From Opitutaceae bacterium (GTDB taxonomy: Bacteria > Verrucomicrobiota > Verrucomicrobiia > Opitutales > Opitutaceae), in NCBI GenBank assembly GCA_005799525.1, contig SYGN01000336.1, forward strand, positions 1 to 56,579: a stretch of DNA of 56,579 nt, written 5' to 3'. Made by a program: the position numbers and the translations under genes. A model generated the notes under the pieces. The model ran no database searches. It was given only the letters and a program-made list of their open reading frames with translations, and was not told the DNA's origin. The stretch's first letter is position 1. Each line of letters begins with the position of its first letter. Positions 8,148-17,534 of the stretch are shown here, piece by piece.

Positions 8148-8576
8148 TCAGAGCACAACCAAGTGATCGCTCGTCGCTCCGGGCACGGCCGCTACAGGAA
8201 TGCTGCGGTCAAACGTTACCAGTTGACCGCCTCGCTTCACAGCGAGCGCCAGCAGGTAGACGTCGGTCAATACCTTCGCGCTGGAAACTCGGGTAAGATC
8301 AAAACGTTTCGCGTCGCACAAGGAAGCATCATCGGGCCAGAACGTATGGTCCTTCGCCATGCGCGCCTGACGCAGACGTCTCGCCGCTTCGGGCAGCGGC
8401 AGGCCGCCCGGATAACTCGGCTGCGCGAGAATCCGGATGCAGCCGTTTTCTGTCAGCGGACAGGTTACCCATCCTTCGGATCGGTGCTCGATCAGCCACG
8501 CGTGTGCGCGGCGACGGTGCACGTGGGCTGCATCGAACAGCGCGATCAGAAAATTGATGTCGAGCAGCGCGCTCAT
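8148..8576 (-). CDS. PIN-domain toxin, VapC-like
   Basis: The start is ATG at 8576 (MSALLDINFLIALFDAAHVHR), giving 142 residues; the longer open frame upstream is the antitoxin read out of frame. LLDINFLIALFD is the PIN opening with its first metal-binding aspartate. WLIEHRSEGWVTCPLTENGCIRIL supplies the conserved glutamate (TENG), and LLALAVKRGGQLVTFDRSIP supplies the C-terminal aspartate. VapC-type toxins are RNases acting on tRNA or rRNA. The start overlaps the antitoxin stop by four bases. The 3' end lies 14 bases from the stop of the convergent MFS gene. Confidence 0.88.
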   Translation of the reverse strand: MSALLDINFLIALFDAAHVHRRRAHAWLIEHRSEGWVTCPLTENGCIRILAQPSYPGGLPLPEAARRLRQARMAKDHTFWPDDASLCDAKRFDLTRVSSAKVLTDVYLLALAVKRGGQLVTFDRSIPVAAVPGATSDHLVVL

Positions 8577-8824
8577 CGGGTCTCGGTCTCTTCCCGCAGC
8601 TTGCTCACGAGCCCGGCGGTGACCACCCGGCCACCCGCTGGCAACACCTCGAATCCCGCCGCGACGTTCGCGCGGATGCGTCGCGTGGCGACCGATGTTT
8701 CGCCCGCGTGCAGCCCGCGCCGGAACACCTCCGAAATCACCTTGCCCGCCGACCGCTTTGAGCGGGCCGCGAGTTCCTTCGCCGCCAGCATGACATCTTC
8801 GTCCAAATCCAGAGTGGTTCTCAT
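8573..8824 (-). CDS. VapB-like antitoxin (ribbon-helix-helix)
   Basis: The 83-residue product begins MRTTLDLDEDVMLAAKELAARSKRS, the ribbon-helix-helix opening of VapB/type II antitoxins with Arc/MetJ-like DNA binding. GKVISEVFRRGL forms the second helix. The C-terminal half (LPAGGRVVTAGLVSKLREE) would be the flexible toxin-binding tail. It is translationally coupled to the PIN toxin through an ATGA overlap. Its promoter must lie in the 84 bases shared with the divergent FAD oxidoreductase at 8909. Confidence 0.85.
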   Translation of the reverse strand: MRTTLDLDEDVMLAAKELAARSKRSAGKVISEVFRRGLHAGETSVATRRIRANVAAGFEVLPAGGRVVTAGLVSKLREETETR

Positions 8825-8908
8825 CCCAATGATGCTGGCGCATCTGATGCGATCCGCAAGCCACGACTGATCGCCCCTCTCTCCATCTCCTCATCCATCC
8901 CTCTTCCG

Positions 8909-11188
8909 ATGCTCCTCTCTCCTCCCGTCGCGCAACGCGCCCTCACCCAAAAAGATCTCTCCGCCGACCTCGTCGTCGTCGGCGGCGGTCTCGCCGGCAC
9001 CTGCTGCGCCATCACCGCCGCCCGCGCCGGTCTAAAGGTCATCCTCGTGCAGGACCGCCCCGTCCTCGGCGGCAACGCTTCCAGCGAGGTCCGTCTCTGG
9101 GTGCTCGGCGCCACTTCCCATCTCGGTAACAACAACCGCTGGGCCCGCGAGGGCGGCGTCATCGACGAATTCCTCCTCGAAAACCAATACCGCAACCCCG
9201 AGGGCAACCCGCTCATCTGGGACACCATTCTCCTCGAGAAAACCATCGCGGAGAAAAACCTCACGCTCCTCCTCAACACCGCCGTCCACGATCTCGAAAA
9301 ATCCGCCCCCGACACCATCCGCGCCGTCAGCGCCTTCAATTCCCAAAACTCCACCGCCTACGAACTCACCGCGCCGCTCTTCGTCGACGCCTCCGGCGAC
9401 GGTATCGTCGGCTTCCTCGCCGGCGCCGCGTTCCGCATCGGCGCCGAGGCTGCCGCCGAATTCGATGAAGCTTTCGCTCCCGCAGTCGCCAACTCAGAAC
9501 TGCTCGGCCACTCGATTTATTTTTACTCCAAAGACACCGGCCGCCCGGTGAAATTCACCGCACCCAGCTACGCGCTCCAAGACATCACACAGGTCCCGCG
9601 CTACCGCGATTTCAACGCCGCCGAGTTCGGCTGCCGCCTCTGGTGGATCGAATATGGCGGCCTGCGCGACACCGTGCACGATACCGAAGAGATCAAGTGG
9701 GAGCTCTGGAGGGTCGCCTACGGCGTATGGAACTACATCAAGAACTCCGGCAAATTCCCCGAGGCCGCCAATCTCACCTTGGAGTGGGTCGGCACCATTC
9801 CCGGTAAACGCGAGAGCCGCCGCTTCGAAGGCGACGCGATGGTTTCGCAGCGCGACCTCATCGAACAGCGTCCGCAACCCGACGCCGTTTCCTTTGGCGG
9901 TTGGTCCATCGACCTCCACCCGCCTGCCGGCGTCTACAGCGAAAAGCCCGGTTGCCAACAATGGCACGCCAAAGGCGTTTTCCCGATTCCGTATCGCAGC
10001 CTCTATTCGCGGAACATCTCCAATCTTTTCCTCGCCGGACGCATCACGAGCGCGACGCACATCGCCTTCGGCTCCACGCGCGTCATGGCAACCTGCGCCC
10101 ACAGCGGCCAGGCCGTCGGCCTCGCAGCCGCGCTCTGCCGCCGCGACGGTCTCGCCCCGCGCGATCTCGTCAACCCAGCGCGCATGGCGGAACTGCAACG
10201 CCGCCTCATCCGTGCCGGCCAATTTATCCCCGAGGTCGCACTCCGTGATAACGCCGACCTCGCCGCCCGCGCGACCGTCACCGCTTCATCTACCTACCAA
10301 CTCTCCGAACTGCCCGCCGGTCCCGACCGCCTCCCGCTCACCGACGCTTGGGCCATGCTGTTCCCCGTGCCCCCCGGCCCGATGCCTGCCGTCACGTTCA
10401 CGCTCGACGTCGCGACCGCCACCGAACTCATCGCCGAACTCCGCGTCAGCTCGAAGCTCAACAACCACACGCCCGACGTCACCCTAGCCACGCTCCGCGT
10501 CGCGCTCACCGCCGGCGCCGCGCAGGCCGTCACGTTCAAATTCCCTACGTCGATCGACGCCCCGCGGTACGCCTTCGTGTGCCTCGCCGCCAATCCGGCG
10601 ATCACCGCGCACCTCAGTGATCAACGCCTCACCGGCGTCCTCTCGGTCACCCAAAAATTCAACCGCGCCGTCGCCAAATCCCCGCGCCAAGAGCCACCGC
10701 CCGGCACCGGCATCGAGAGCTTCGAGTTCTGGATTCCCCAGCGCCGCCCCGGCGGGAAAAATTTCGCACTCCGCGTCGAGCCCCCGCTCGCGCTCTTCGC
10801 TCCGGAAAACCTCCGCAACGGTTTCAGCCGTCCCACCAACCAGCCCAACGTCTGGCTCGCCGCGCTCACCGACACAGCGCCCACCCTCACGCTCGAGTGG
10901 CCCGAGCCCGTCGAGCTCTCGCGCCTCGAATTCGACCTCGACGCGGACTTCGACCACCCGCTTGAAACCGTGCTGATGTTAAACCCCGAGACGGTTGCAC
11001 CGTTCTGCGTGCCCGCCCTCCGCGTCCTCGACGACACCGGCCGCCTGGTCGGCGAGCTCCGCGACCAACATCTCAGCCAGGCCGCGCTCACGCTCGCCGC
11101 GCCGCTGCGCACGCGTCGCCTGACCGTCCAACTCACCCGCCCCCCCAGCGGCGCCCCCGCCGCACTCTTCCGCATCTCCGCCTACTGA
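8909..11188 (+). CDS. Large FAD-dependent oxidoreductase (PF12831 type) with C-terminal beta domain
   Basis: The 759-residue product has an early dinucleotide-binding motif (VVVGGGLAGTCCAITAARAG, residues about 25-45) followed by VLGGNASSEVR, the FAD_oxidored signature. GDGIVGFLAGAAFRIGAEA and PYRSLYSRNISNLFLAGRIT belong to the second nucleotide-binding portion. From about residue 480 the chain becomes beta-rich and resembles a discoidin or sandwich module. There is no clear signal peptide. Such enzymes are common in verrucomicrobial polysaccharide loci, but their substrates are mostly unknown; oxidation of a sugar or sugar acid is a reasonable guess. A related protein is encoded at 42330. 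The ATG at 8909 follows a pyrimidine-rich leader. Confidence 0.88.
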   Translation: MLLSPPVAQRALTQKDLSADLVVVGGGLAGTCCAITAARAGLKVILVQDRPVLGGNASSEVRLWVLGATSHLGNNNRWAREGGVIDEFLLENQYRNPEGNPLIWDTILLEKTIAEKNLTLLLNTAVHDLEKSAPDTIRAVSAFNSQNSTAYELTAPLFVDASGDGIVGFLAGAAFRIGAEAAAEFDEAFAPAVANSELLGHSIYFYSKDTGRPVKFTAPSYALQDITQVPRYRDFNAAEFGCRLWWIEYGGLRDTVHDTEEIKWELWRVAYGVWNYIKNSGKFPEAANLTLEWVGTIPGKRESRRFEGDAMVSQRDLIEQRPQPDAVSFGGWSIDLHPPAGVYSEKPGCQQWHAKGVFPIPYRSLYSRNISNLFLAGRITSATHIAFGSTRVMATCAHSGQAVGLAAALCRRDGLAPRDLVNPARMAELQRRLIRAGQFIPEVALRDNADLAARATVTASSTYQLSELPAGPDRLPLTDAWAMLFPVPPGPMPAVTFTLDVATATELIAELRVSSKLNNHTPDVTLATLRVALTAGAAQAVTFKFPTSIDAPRYAFVCLAANPAITAHLSDQRLTGVLSVTQKFNRAVAKSPRQEPPPGTGIESFEFWIPQRRPGGKNFALRVEPPLALFAPENLRNGFSRPTNQPNVWLAALTDTAPTLTLEWPEPVELSRLEFDLDADFDHPLETVLMLNPETVAPFCVPALRVLDDTGRLVGELRDQHLSQAALTLAAPLRTRRLTVQLTRPPSGAPAALFRISAY

Positions 11189-11210
11189 TTTTGCGCGGTT
11201 GATCCGCTGG

Positions 11211-12314
11211 CTAGTGTGCGACCTTCGAGACCTTGCTGGTCCTTGGGGCAGACCCGCTGGGCTGTGCACGGCTGTGGGATGGCGCCTCGCTCTTCGCTGC
11301 CACCCATTGCCCGGGAAACAGCATCATGCCGGGCTGCCGCGGCGGCCCGCGCTCATTGTGGTCGAGCTGCGCGATCAAGAGTTCAACGGCCTGCGCGCCA
11401 AGCAAATCGTCACACTGATCGATACCACCAATCAGAGCCTGAACTTTCCCGGGCCAGCGGAGCGCGGCAATCGGCAGCCGCTCTTTCCGGCAAAGCGCCC
11501 GCACTCCCGGCGCCGACAATTGCGCGACCGCGCTCACAATCAGCGCGTCAGCACCGCTCCGGCGCAGCCAGGCGGCCAGACCGCGCGGCTTCATCGCGTC
11601 GTGCAAATGGAGCAGTTGCCGTGCACTCGCCGGCTCCGGGTGATTGGCGAAAAACGCTCCCGTCCACGCGTGCTTCCCCCGCTCGTCGATCACCGCGTCG
11701 ACGACCGCCGCCGGCCGCCGGCAGCCGAGCGTGGCCAGTTCATGCAGCACGTTGCGCATCGCGAAAAAGTGGTGGTGGCCGACGTGGTGCAACTCGGGCG
11801 TCCACGTCACGTTGCCGATCACCACGGCGGCGACGCGGCTCCAGTCCCAGTCGAGCGCCAGCGAGGTCTCCGGCGTGAGTACGGGTGAAAGCAGCACACC
11901 CGTGATGCCGCGCGCGACGATGATCTCCTGCAGCCGTGGCTCCGTCATGCCGGGGTCGTCGGTCCAGAATTCCTCCAACGCGAACCCGAGGCGCTCCGTG
12001 CGGGCCGCGGCGCCCTTGAATACCGAGCGCAAGTAGGGATTCTCCGCCGCGATGCGCCGGCTCGTGTGCACCCAAACGAATGCGATTCGCTCAGCCTGCG
12101 GCCGCACGCGCGCGCCGCGGATGTGGGCCATGAGACCCGCCACGCGCGGGTTGGGCCGGTAGCCCAATTCGCGCGCCGCGGCGGCGACGAGTTTCCGTGT
12201 GGCCGGCGGAATCTTCGGGTGCTCGCGCAACGCATACGACACGGTGGCCAGCGACAACCCCGCGTGGCGGGCAACTGCCTTGAGGGTGACGACTGGCTGG
12301 GGAGTGGTGGGCAC
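11211..12314 (-). CDS. LacI-family transcriptional regulator
   Basis: The N-terminal helix-turn-helix VTLKAVARHAGLSLATVSYALREHPKI is classic LacI, followed by the hinge (ELGYRPNPRVAGLMAHI) and a periplasmic-binding-protein-like sensor domain (FALEEFWTD, GITGVLLSPV, VVIGNVTWTPELHHVGHHHF). I prefer GTG at 12314 (367 residues), because starting at the upstream ATG (12377) adds 21 residues of non-family sequence that span a perfect palindrome. If so, the palindrome sits immediately before the start and suggests autoregulation. The gene diverges from the TonB receptor/sugar-acid cluster, which it probably controls. The C-terminal tail (SHSRAQPSGSAPRTSK) looks disordered. Confidence 0.88.
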   Translation of the reverse strand: MPTTPQPVVTLKAVARHAGLSLATVSYALREHPKIPPATRKLVAAAARELGYRPNPRVAGLMAHIRGARVRPQAERIAFVWVHTSRRIAAENPYLRSVFKGAAARTERLGFALEEFWTDDPGMTEPRLQEIIVARGITGVLLSPVLTPETSLALDWDWSRVAAVVIGNVTWTPELHHVGHHHFFAMRNVLHELATLGCRRPAAVVDAVIDERGKHAWTGAFFANHPEPASARQLLHLHDAMKPRGLAAWLRRSGADALIVSAVAQLSAPGVRALCRKERLPIAALRWPGKVQALIGGIDQCDDLLGAQAVELLIAQLDHNERGPPRQPGMMLFPGQWVAAKSEAPSHSRAQPSGSAPRTSKVSKVAH

Positions 12315-12315
12315 G

Positions 12316-12329
12316 GTGAACGAGTTCAC
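12316..12329. promoter_or_regulatory. Putative LacI-type operator GTGAAC-GA-GTTCAC
   Basis: A perfect 6-2-6 inverted repeat lies directly upstream of the preferred LacI-regulator start and 121 bases upstream of the divergent TonB receptor start. The same arms recur at 20374-20387. LacI-family operators are typically short palindromes of this size, so autoregulation plus control of the divergent cluster is a reasonable inference. Confidence 0.55.
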
Positions 12330-12449
12330 TTCCGTGGCGATTGCCGCGCAATCCCCGACTGCATGGGGTAGGTGCATCAGCGACTTATCTGGCGCATTTC
12401 AAATCGCCTGTCTTTTCACGTACCAACCCCACTGTTCACCACCGCAAAA

Positions 12450-15284
12450 ATGAAGACCCCCCTGTCTCTCCGGTTCGCCGCCGCACTCCTCGCGCCGGTT
12501 TCCCTCGTCGCCCAGTCGTTGCCCACCAAATCCGCCACCGCGCCCGCCGCGAAGACCGACGCTGTCGTGCTCTCGCCCTTCGAGGTCACCGGCAATCCCA
12601 ATGATTCCTACGAGGCCACCAACACCAGTTCCCTCACCGGCATCAGCACGCCGTTGAACAAGGCGCCGATCGATGCCCGCGTGCTCACGCGCACGATGAT
12701 GGACGAGCTCGGCGGCGGGGATGTGTTCCGCCTGCTCTCCGATTACGGTGGCCTCGGCGCCATGCTCTTCGGTGGCGGCAGTGAGGACCAGCGCGGCATG
12801 CAGGAGGGCGACGCCGCCCAGCCCGGCGCCTACAACGCCCGCGGCTTCTCGATCGGCGAGCCGCGGCGCGACGGTTTCCTTCGCTCTTCCACCGCGGGTT
12901 TCAACGGTTTCGATGTCGAGAGCGCGGAGGCTGTCAACGGCTCCAACAACCTCCTCTATGGCTCGGGCGATCCCGGCGGTATCGTCGTGATCAACGGCAA
13001 GCGCGCCCGCGTCAACCAGCGCTCCGCCACCCTGAGCACCAAGTTCGACTCGGAGGGTTCGCACACCTACACCGGCGACTTCAACGTCGGCACGCGCCAA
13101 CTCGCCTTCCGCCTCAACGTTCTCGAAAACGCGGACCGCTACTATCGCCCGATTCTTGGCCTCGACCAAAACAGCCTGCAGGCCGCGCTCACCTTCCGGC
13201 CTTACCGTTGGATCAGTATTTTTGCCGAATACCGCCGCTACGAGCGCGCCGCGATCATCGCCGCCGGCGCCACTCTCCGCACGCCGGTGGGCTTCGTCCT
13301 CAACAACGGCGTCACGATGGACAACCAGTCGCCCGCCTACATCACCGGCCTAGGCGGCTCCGCGCTGCTCAACAACCTGATCACGCTCCGCAACCAAGAC
13401 TCGCTCTCCGGCGTCGTGCCGCGCCAGCACTGGATCAACAAGGCCAAGGGCCTCACCGTGGATCTCACGCCGCACCGCGACCTCGCGTTCCAGTTCCGCT
13501 ACAGCCACGACGACCGCATCAACCGCGCGCTCTCGCCGCTCAGCACACAGTTCCTGCACCCCGATCTGCCGACGAATCTCGCGACCGATGCCAACGGCGC
13601 GCCGCTCCGCCAGTGGGCCGCCTTCACCTCGCTTGGCGGCTCGCCATTCTCCACCGGCGCACACGGCTACAAGTTCACCGTCGTCGGCCACCGCGACCTC
13701 GGCCGCTGGGGCGACCACCGTCTCAGCGTCTTTTACTCCCGCCTCGATTCGTGGACCGTCAGCCGCAGCGCGCGTTTTTATGAGATCAACGCCGACGGCT
13801 CGTGGGTCCGCAACGAAGCCAACATCCGCAACGCCGATTCCGGCCGCAACCTTATGCCCGCGATGTGGCGCCCGATGTTCTCCACCGCCATGCCCGGCAA
13901 TTTGAAGTGGCCGCAGGACATCATCACGCACCCCAACGGCAAACGCTATGCGTGGGACACTTTGGTGGCGCCCGGCACTGTGCCCGCGACGCCGATGAAC
14001 CCCGAGGGCCTCGGCGGCCCGCTCAACGCGCTCGGTCAGCCCACCAGCACGGCCTTCTCCAACGACGACACGACCGAGAAAGGCTGGGGCACCGGCTTCA
14101 CCAGTTCGTTCTGGAAGGGCCGCATCGACACGCTCGTCGGCCTCCGTTTCGAAAACGCCGGGACCGTGCGCACGACGACCACCATCGCCCGCGGCCCGAT
14201 CGACTACGCGAGCCGCACTTTCGGCGTCGTGTTCGACACCCCGCTCCGCGGACTCCGCGGCTACGCCAATCTTTCCCGCAATGCGAAAATCAATTTCGCC
14301 ACCGACCGCGACGTGTTCAACAACCTGCTGCCAATCGGCCAAGGCGAGACCAAGGAGGGTGGCCTCAAACTTTCGCTCTGGGATCACCGCCTGTCGGGTA
14401 ACCTCACCTACTACCAAACGACGGGGTCCAACTTTGCCGCCTCGCTCGGAGCCATCCGCAACGACGTTGATCCCGACGGCATCAACGGCCGCAACGGCGG
14501 CGCTGGCTTCGTCTTCAGCCGCACCTCCGACGGCCTGAGCGCGAGCCTCAGCGCCCGTCCCCTTAAGCCGTGGCAGATCACATTCAGCTGGGCGCAGGCC
14601 AACGGTTCCGAGCGCAGCGACGTCGTCCTGCCCATCTTCTACAACGACGAGTTCAACACGACGACCGTCGGCGGCCAGCAGGTCGTCGCGATCCGGAATG
14701 CGGGCAACAACTCGCTCACTCCTCTCCTGGTCCCCGTCGATCCGGCTCAACCGGCCGGAGCCACCATCGCGCTTTCACTCGCGATGATGAAAGACCGCGC
14801 GAGCCCGTATTTCGCCGACCTCGATCCCGATTCCGGCGCGATCCTCAACTCGCAGGCGCTCGGCCTCCGCACCACGGGCGTCGGCACCACAAAAACCGCG
14901 CTGCCGATCAGTGCGCACCAGCTCGGCTTCGTCCCGCCCGTGCCCGAGCTCATCGTGCGCAAGTCCGGCGAAGCCACGTCCGGCTACTCGGAAAATTCGT
15001 TTAGCATGATCAACCGGTTTCAGGTGAGCGAGGGCCGCTTCCGTGGCCTCGTCGGCGGTCTTGCCACGACCTACGCGCGCAGCTTCCGCGGCTACATGTA
15101 TACCGACGCCGCCGATGCCAGCAGGAGAAAACTTTTCTACTACCCCGACAAGGTGCAGAACAACGTCTTCCTCGTCTATCGTTTCAAGGGCTTCGCGAAA
15201 TCGCAGATGACCTTGCAGCTGAACATCGAAAATGCTTCGATCGCCAGCGCGTCCTCGCCCTACCGCGCAGCACCACCGGCGTGA
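12450..15284 (+). CDS. TonB-dependent receptor (Opitutaceae type) with a C-terminal frameshift
   Basis: ATG at 12450 begins a signal peptide (MKTPLSLRFAAALLAPVSLVAQ), then VLSPFEVTGNPNDSYEATNTSSLTG and a plug domain ending in the AEAVNGSNNLLYGSGDPGG signature. The barrel is paralogous to the receptor at 36881 (shared GINGRNGG, GSERSDVVLP, NTTTVGGQ). The open frame stops at 15284 after NIENASIASASS. A different frame from about 15236 encodes DRQRVLALPRSTTGVIRYFQ and KTALTTNVTF with TGA at 15347-15349, the expected receptor terminus. One base appears lost near 15235, removing the last strands. It is either an inactivated receptor or a sequence error. The likely role is uptake of the oligosaccharide used by the downstream genes. 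Confidence 0.88.
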   Translation: MKTPLSLRFAAALLAPVSLVAQSLPTKSATAPAAKTDAVVLSPFEVTGNPNDSYEATNTSSLTGISTPLNKAPIDARVLTRTMMDELGGGDVFRLLSDYGGLGAMLFGGGSEDQRGMQEGDAAQPGAYNARGFSIGEPRRDGFLRSSTAGFNGFDVESAEAVNGSNNLLYGSGDPGGIVVINGKRARVNQRSATLSTKFDSEGSHTYTGDFNVGTRQLAFRLNVLENADRYYRPILGLDQNSLQAALTFRPYRWISIFAEYRRYERAAIIAAGATLRTPVGFVLNNGVTMDNQSPAYITGLGGSALLNNLITLRNQDSLSGVVPRQHWINKAKGLTVDLTPHRDLAFQFRYSHDDRINRALSPLSTQFLHPDLPTNLATDANGAPLRQWAAFTSLGGSPFSTGAHGYKFTVVGHRDLGRWGDHRLSVFYSRLDSWTVSRSARFYEINADGSWVRNEANIRNADSGRNLMPAMWRPMFSTAMPGNLKWPQDIITHPNGKRYAWDTLVAPGTVPATPMNPEGLGGPLNALGQPTSTAFSNDDTTEKGWGTGFTSSFWKGRIDTLVGLRFENAGTVRTTTTIARGPIDYASRTFGVVFDTPLRGLRGYANLSRNAKINFATDRDVFNNLLPIGQGETKEGGLKLSLWDHRLSGNLTYYQTTGSNFAASLGAIRNDVDPDGINGRNGGAGFVFSRTSDGLSASLSARPLKPWQITFSWAQANGSERSDVVLPIFYNDEFNTTTVGGQQVVAIRNAGNNSLTPLLVPVDPAQPAGATIALSLAMMKDRASPYFADLDPDSGAILNSQALGLRTTGVGTTKTALPISAHQLGFVPPVPELIVRKSGEATSGYSENSFSMINRFQVSEGRFRGLVGGLATTYARSFRGYMYTDAADASRRKLFYYPDKVQNNVFLVYRFKGFAKSQMTLQLNIENASIASASSPYRAAPPA

Positions 15285-15386
15285 TCCGCTATTTTCAATA
15301 CCAATACTCCCCGCGCAAAACCGCCCTCACGACCAACGTGACGTTCTGAGCCCATCCCCCCCCGCGCCGCCCCATCCGTTTTCCCC

Positions 15387-16286
15387 GTGCTACAAGGAAT
15401 CTTCCCGGTCATCCCGACCCTTTTCACCGCTCGCAACGAACTCGATCTCGCGGGGCAGCGCCGCGTGATACGCTTCGCCTTCGAGGCGGGCGCGCACGGG
15501 CTCGTCTTCCCGGGCGTGGCGAGCGAATACAGCCACCTCTCGTTGCCGGAGCGCGAGCAACTCCTGGCGTTGGTGGCGGCGGAAACGGCCGGAAAAGTGC
15601 CGCTGGTCGGCGGGGCGAGCGCGCCCACCGCCGCCGAAGTGGTCGCCGCCGGCACCATCGCCCTGCGGCACGGCATCCGACACCTGATGATCATGGCGCC
15701 CGTGGGCCTGGGTGCGGATGTCGCGGCGCATCGCACTTTCTTCCACCAAGTCGCCCTCGGCCTGCCGGGCGCGGAGATCATCTTGCAGAACGCGCCCGCG
15801 CCCACCGGCGCGGGACTCGGCGCCCAGGCCATCATCGAAATTGCGGCAAGCATTCCGGCCATCACCTACATCAAGGAAGAGACGCTGCCCTCGGGTCCGG
15901 CCATCACCGCGCTGCGTGCGGCGGCCATCCCAAGTGTGCAGGGGGTGTTCGGCGGCGGCGGCGCGCGCTACATCATCGACGAGTTGGATCGCGGCGCGTG
16001 TGGCGCGATGCCGGCGGTCGAGCTGACGGATCTGCACGTGGCGCTGTGGAAAGCTTATGCAAGCGGCGATCGGACGGAGGCGCGAAGGCTCTATCGCCTG
16101 AGCCTGCCGCTGCTCACGGCCCAGGCGATTTATCGCATGCGGCTGACGAAGCTCGTGCTCGCGCAGCGCGCCATCGCCGACGCTCAGCACGTGCGCGCAC
16201 CTTTGCCGGAGATGGATGCGTTCACGGAGCGTGACGTGGCCACGATGCTCGCCGACTTGCTGGCGGATTTTCCGGCAAAGAAATGA
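15387..16286 (+). CDS. DapA/NanA-superfamily aldolase or dehydratase
   Basis: The 299-residue product starts at GTG 15387, as no better start fits the MLQGIFPVIPTLFT opening. It has the class I aldolase TIM-barrel features: GLVFPGVASEYSHLS near the N-terminus and the Schiff-base lysine in ITYIKEE. The superfamily includes dihydrodipicolinate synthase, N-acetylneuraminate lyase, and 2-keto-3-deoxy sugar-acid aldolases and dehydratases. Its place among transport and galactonate-pathway genes argues for a sugar-acid role rather than lysine synthesis. It overlaps the next gene by four bases (ATGA) and follows the receptor by about 38 bases. The exact reaction is unproven. Confidence 0.85.
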   Translation: MLQGIFPVIPTLFTARNELDLAGQRRVIRFAFEAGAHGLVFPGVASEYSHLSLPEREQLLALVAAETAGKVPLVGGASAPTAAEVVAAGTIALRHGIRHLMIMAPVGLGADVAAHRTFFHQVALGLPGAEIILQNAPAPTGAGLGAQAIIEIAASIPAITYIKEETLPSGPAITALRAAAIPSVQGVFGGGGARYIIDELDRGACGAMPAVELTDLHVALWKAYASGDRTEARRLYRLSLPLLTAQAIYRMRLTKLVLAQRAIADAQHVRAPLPEMDAFTERDVATMLADLLADFPAKK

Positions 16287-17530
16287 AGACGAAGATTCCG
16301 CATCTGCGCTGGGGGATCGCTGGCCTCCTATTCTTTTCGACGGTCATCAACTACGTCGACCGGCAGACATTGTCGGTGCTCGCGCCCGTGCTGACCAAGG
16401 AACTCGGCATCACAAACATCGAGTATTCGAACATCCTCACGGCCTTTCTGGCGGCCTACACGGTGATGTATGTCGGCTCCGGTTTTCTGGTGGACCGCTG
16501 GGGGGCGCGGCTCGCGCTGAGTGTTTTCATCGTCTGGTGGTCCCTCGCCAACATGTCTCACGCGCTCGCGGTGGGCGTGTGGTCGCTGGGCGTGCTGCGT
16601 TTCCTGCTCGGTCTGGGCGAGTCGGGAAACTTCATGGCGGCGTTTCGCGTGGTGAGCGAATGGTATCCCGCGAAGGAGCGCGCGCTCGTGCATGGCCTCA
16701 TCCAGGGCGGCGCGGCCATCGGCGCGATCATCACGCCGCCGCTCGTCACGTGGATCTACTCGCTCTACGGCTGGCGGCCCGCGTTTGCGATCACGGGGGC
16801 GCTCGGGTTCGTGTGGCTGCTCTTCTGGCTCCTGCTGTATCACTCGCCGGACAAACACCCGCGCATCACCGACGCCGAGCGGGCGCTCGTGCTGGCGGAG
16901 ACGGTGCCGACGGCCAAGGCGAGTGCCGTGTCGTGGCGCCAACTCGCCCGCTATCCGCAAATGTGGGGCCTGATGGCGGCGCGCTTCTTCTCGGATCCGG
17001 TGTGGTGGTTCTATCTTTTCTGGCTGCCCAAGTATCTCGTGGAGCAGCGCGGCTTCACGATGGTCGAGATGGGCATGCTCGCGTGGATTCCGTATCTGGC
17101 GGCGGATCTCGGCGCGCTCACCGGCGGCTGGCTGAGCGGCCGTTTCATCGCGCGGGGAAAATCCGTGCTGTCGGCCCGCCTGAGCGTGATGTTGCCGTGC
17201 GCCCTGCTCATGCCGGTGTCCCTGGCGATCCATCATGCGCCGTCACGCACCGCGACCATCGCGCTGATCTGCGTGGTGACGTTTGCGCACATGGCCTGGA
17301 AGACGAATCAGAACACCCTCACGAACGATCTCTTTCCCAAACACCTCATCGGCGCGACCTCGGGCCTGCTCGCCTTTGGCACGGGGCTCGGCGGCACGCT
17401 CTTCGTCTGGATGACCGGCCACGTGGTGCAGGGCTTCGGCTACGCCGCCATTTTCGTCATCATGGGCCTGCTGCATCCCGTGTCCTATCTCATCACCCGT
17501 CGCTTCGTCCGCCAGCCCATCGCCGTTTAG
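16283..17530 (+). CDS. MFS transporter, hexuronate/sugar-acid (ACS) type
   Basis: The 415-residue, 12-helix protein opens MKTKIPHLRWGIAGLLFF and STVINYVDRQTLSVLAP, with VDRWGARLALS and GLGESGNFMAAFRVVSEWYP. It is close in sequence to the transporter at 6880 and to ExuT/DgoT-like anion:cation symporters. ATGA overlap with the upstream aldolase and a four-base gap to the dehydratase indicate one operon. It would import the monomeric sugar acid after breakdown and outer-membrane uptake. It ends with TAG, showing that TAG is used as a normal stop here. Confidence 0.92.
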   Translation: MKTKIPHLRWGIAGLLFFSTVINYVDRQTLSVLAPVLTKELGITNIEYSNILTAFLAAYTVMYVGSGFLVDRWGARLALSVFIVWWSLANMSHALAVGVWSLGVLRFLLGLGESGNFMAAFRVVSEWYPAKERALVHGLIQGGAAIGAIITPPLVTWIYSLYGWRPAFAITGALGFVWLLFWLLLYHSPDKHPRITDAERALVLAETVPTAKASAVSWRQLARYPQMWGLMAARFFSDPVWWFYLFWLPKYLVEQRGFTMVEMGMLAWIPYLAADLGALTGGWLSGRFIARGKSVLSARLSVMLPCALLMPVSLAIHHAPSRTATIALICVVTFAHMAWKTNQNTLTNDLFPKHLIGATSGLLAFGTGLGGTLFVWMTGHVVQGFGYAAIFVIMGLLHPVSYLITRRFVRQPIAV

Positions 17531-17534
17531 CGCC

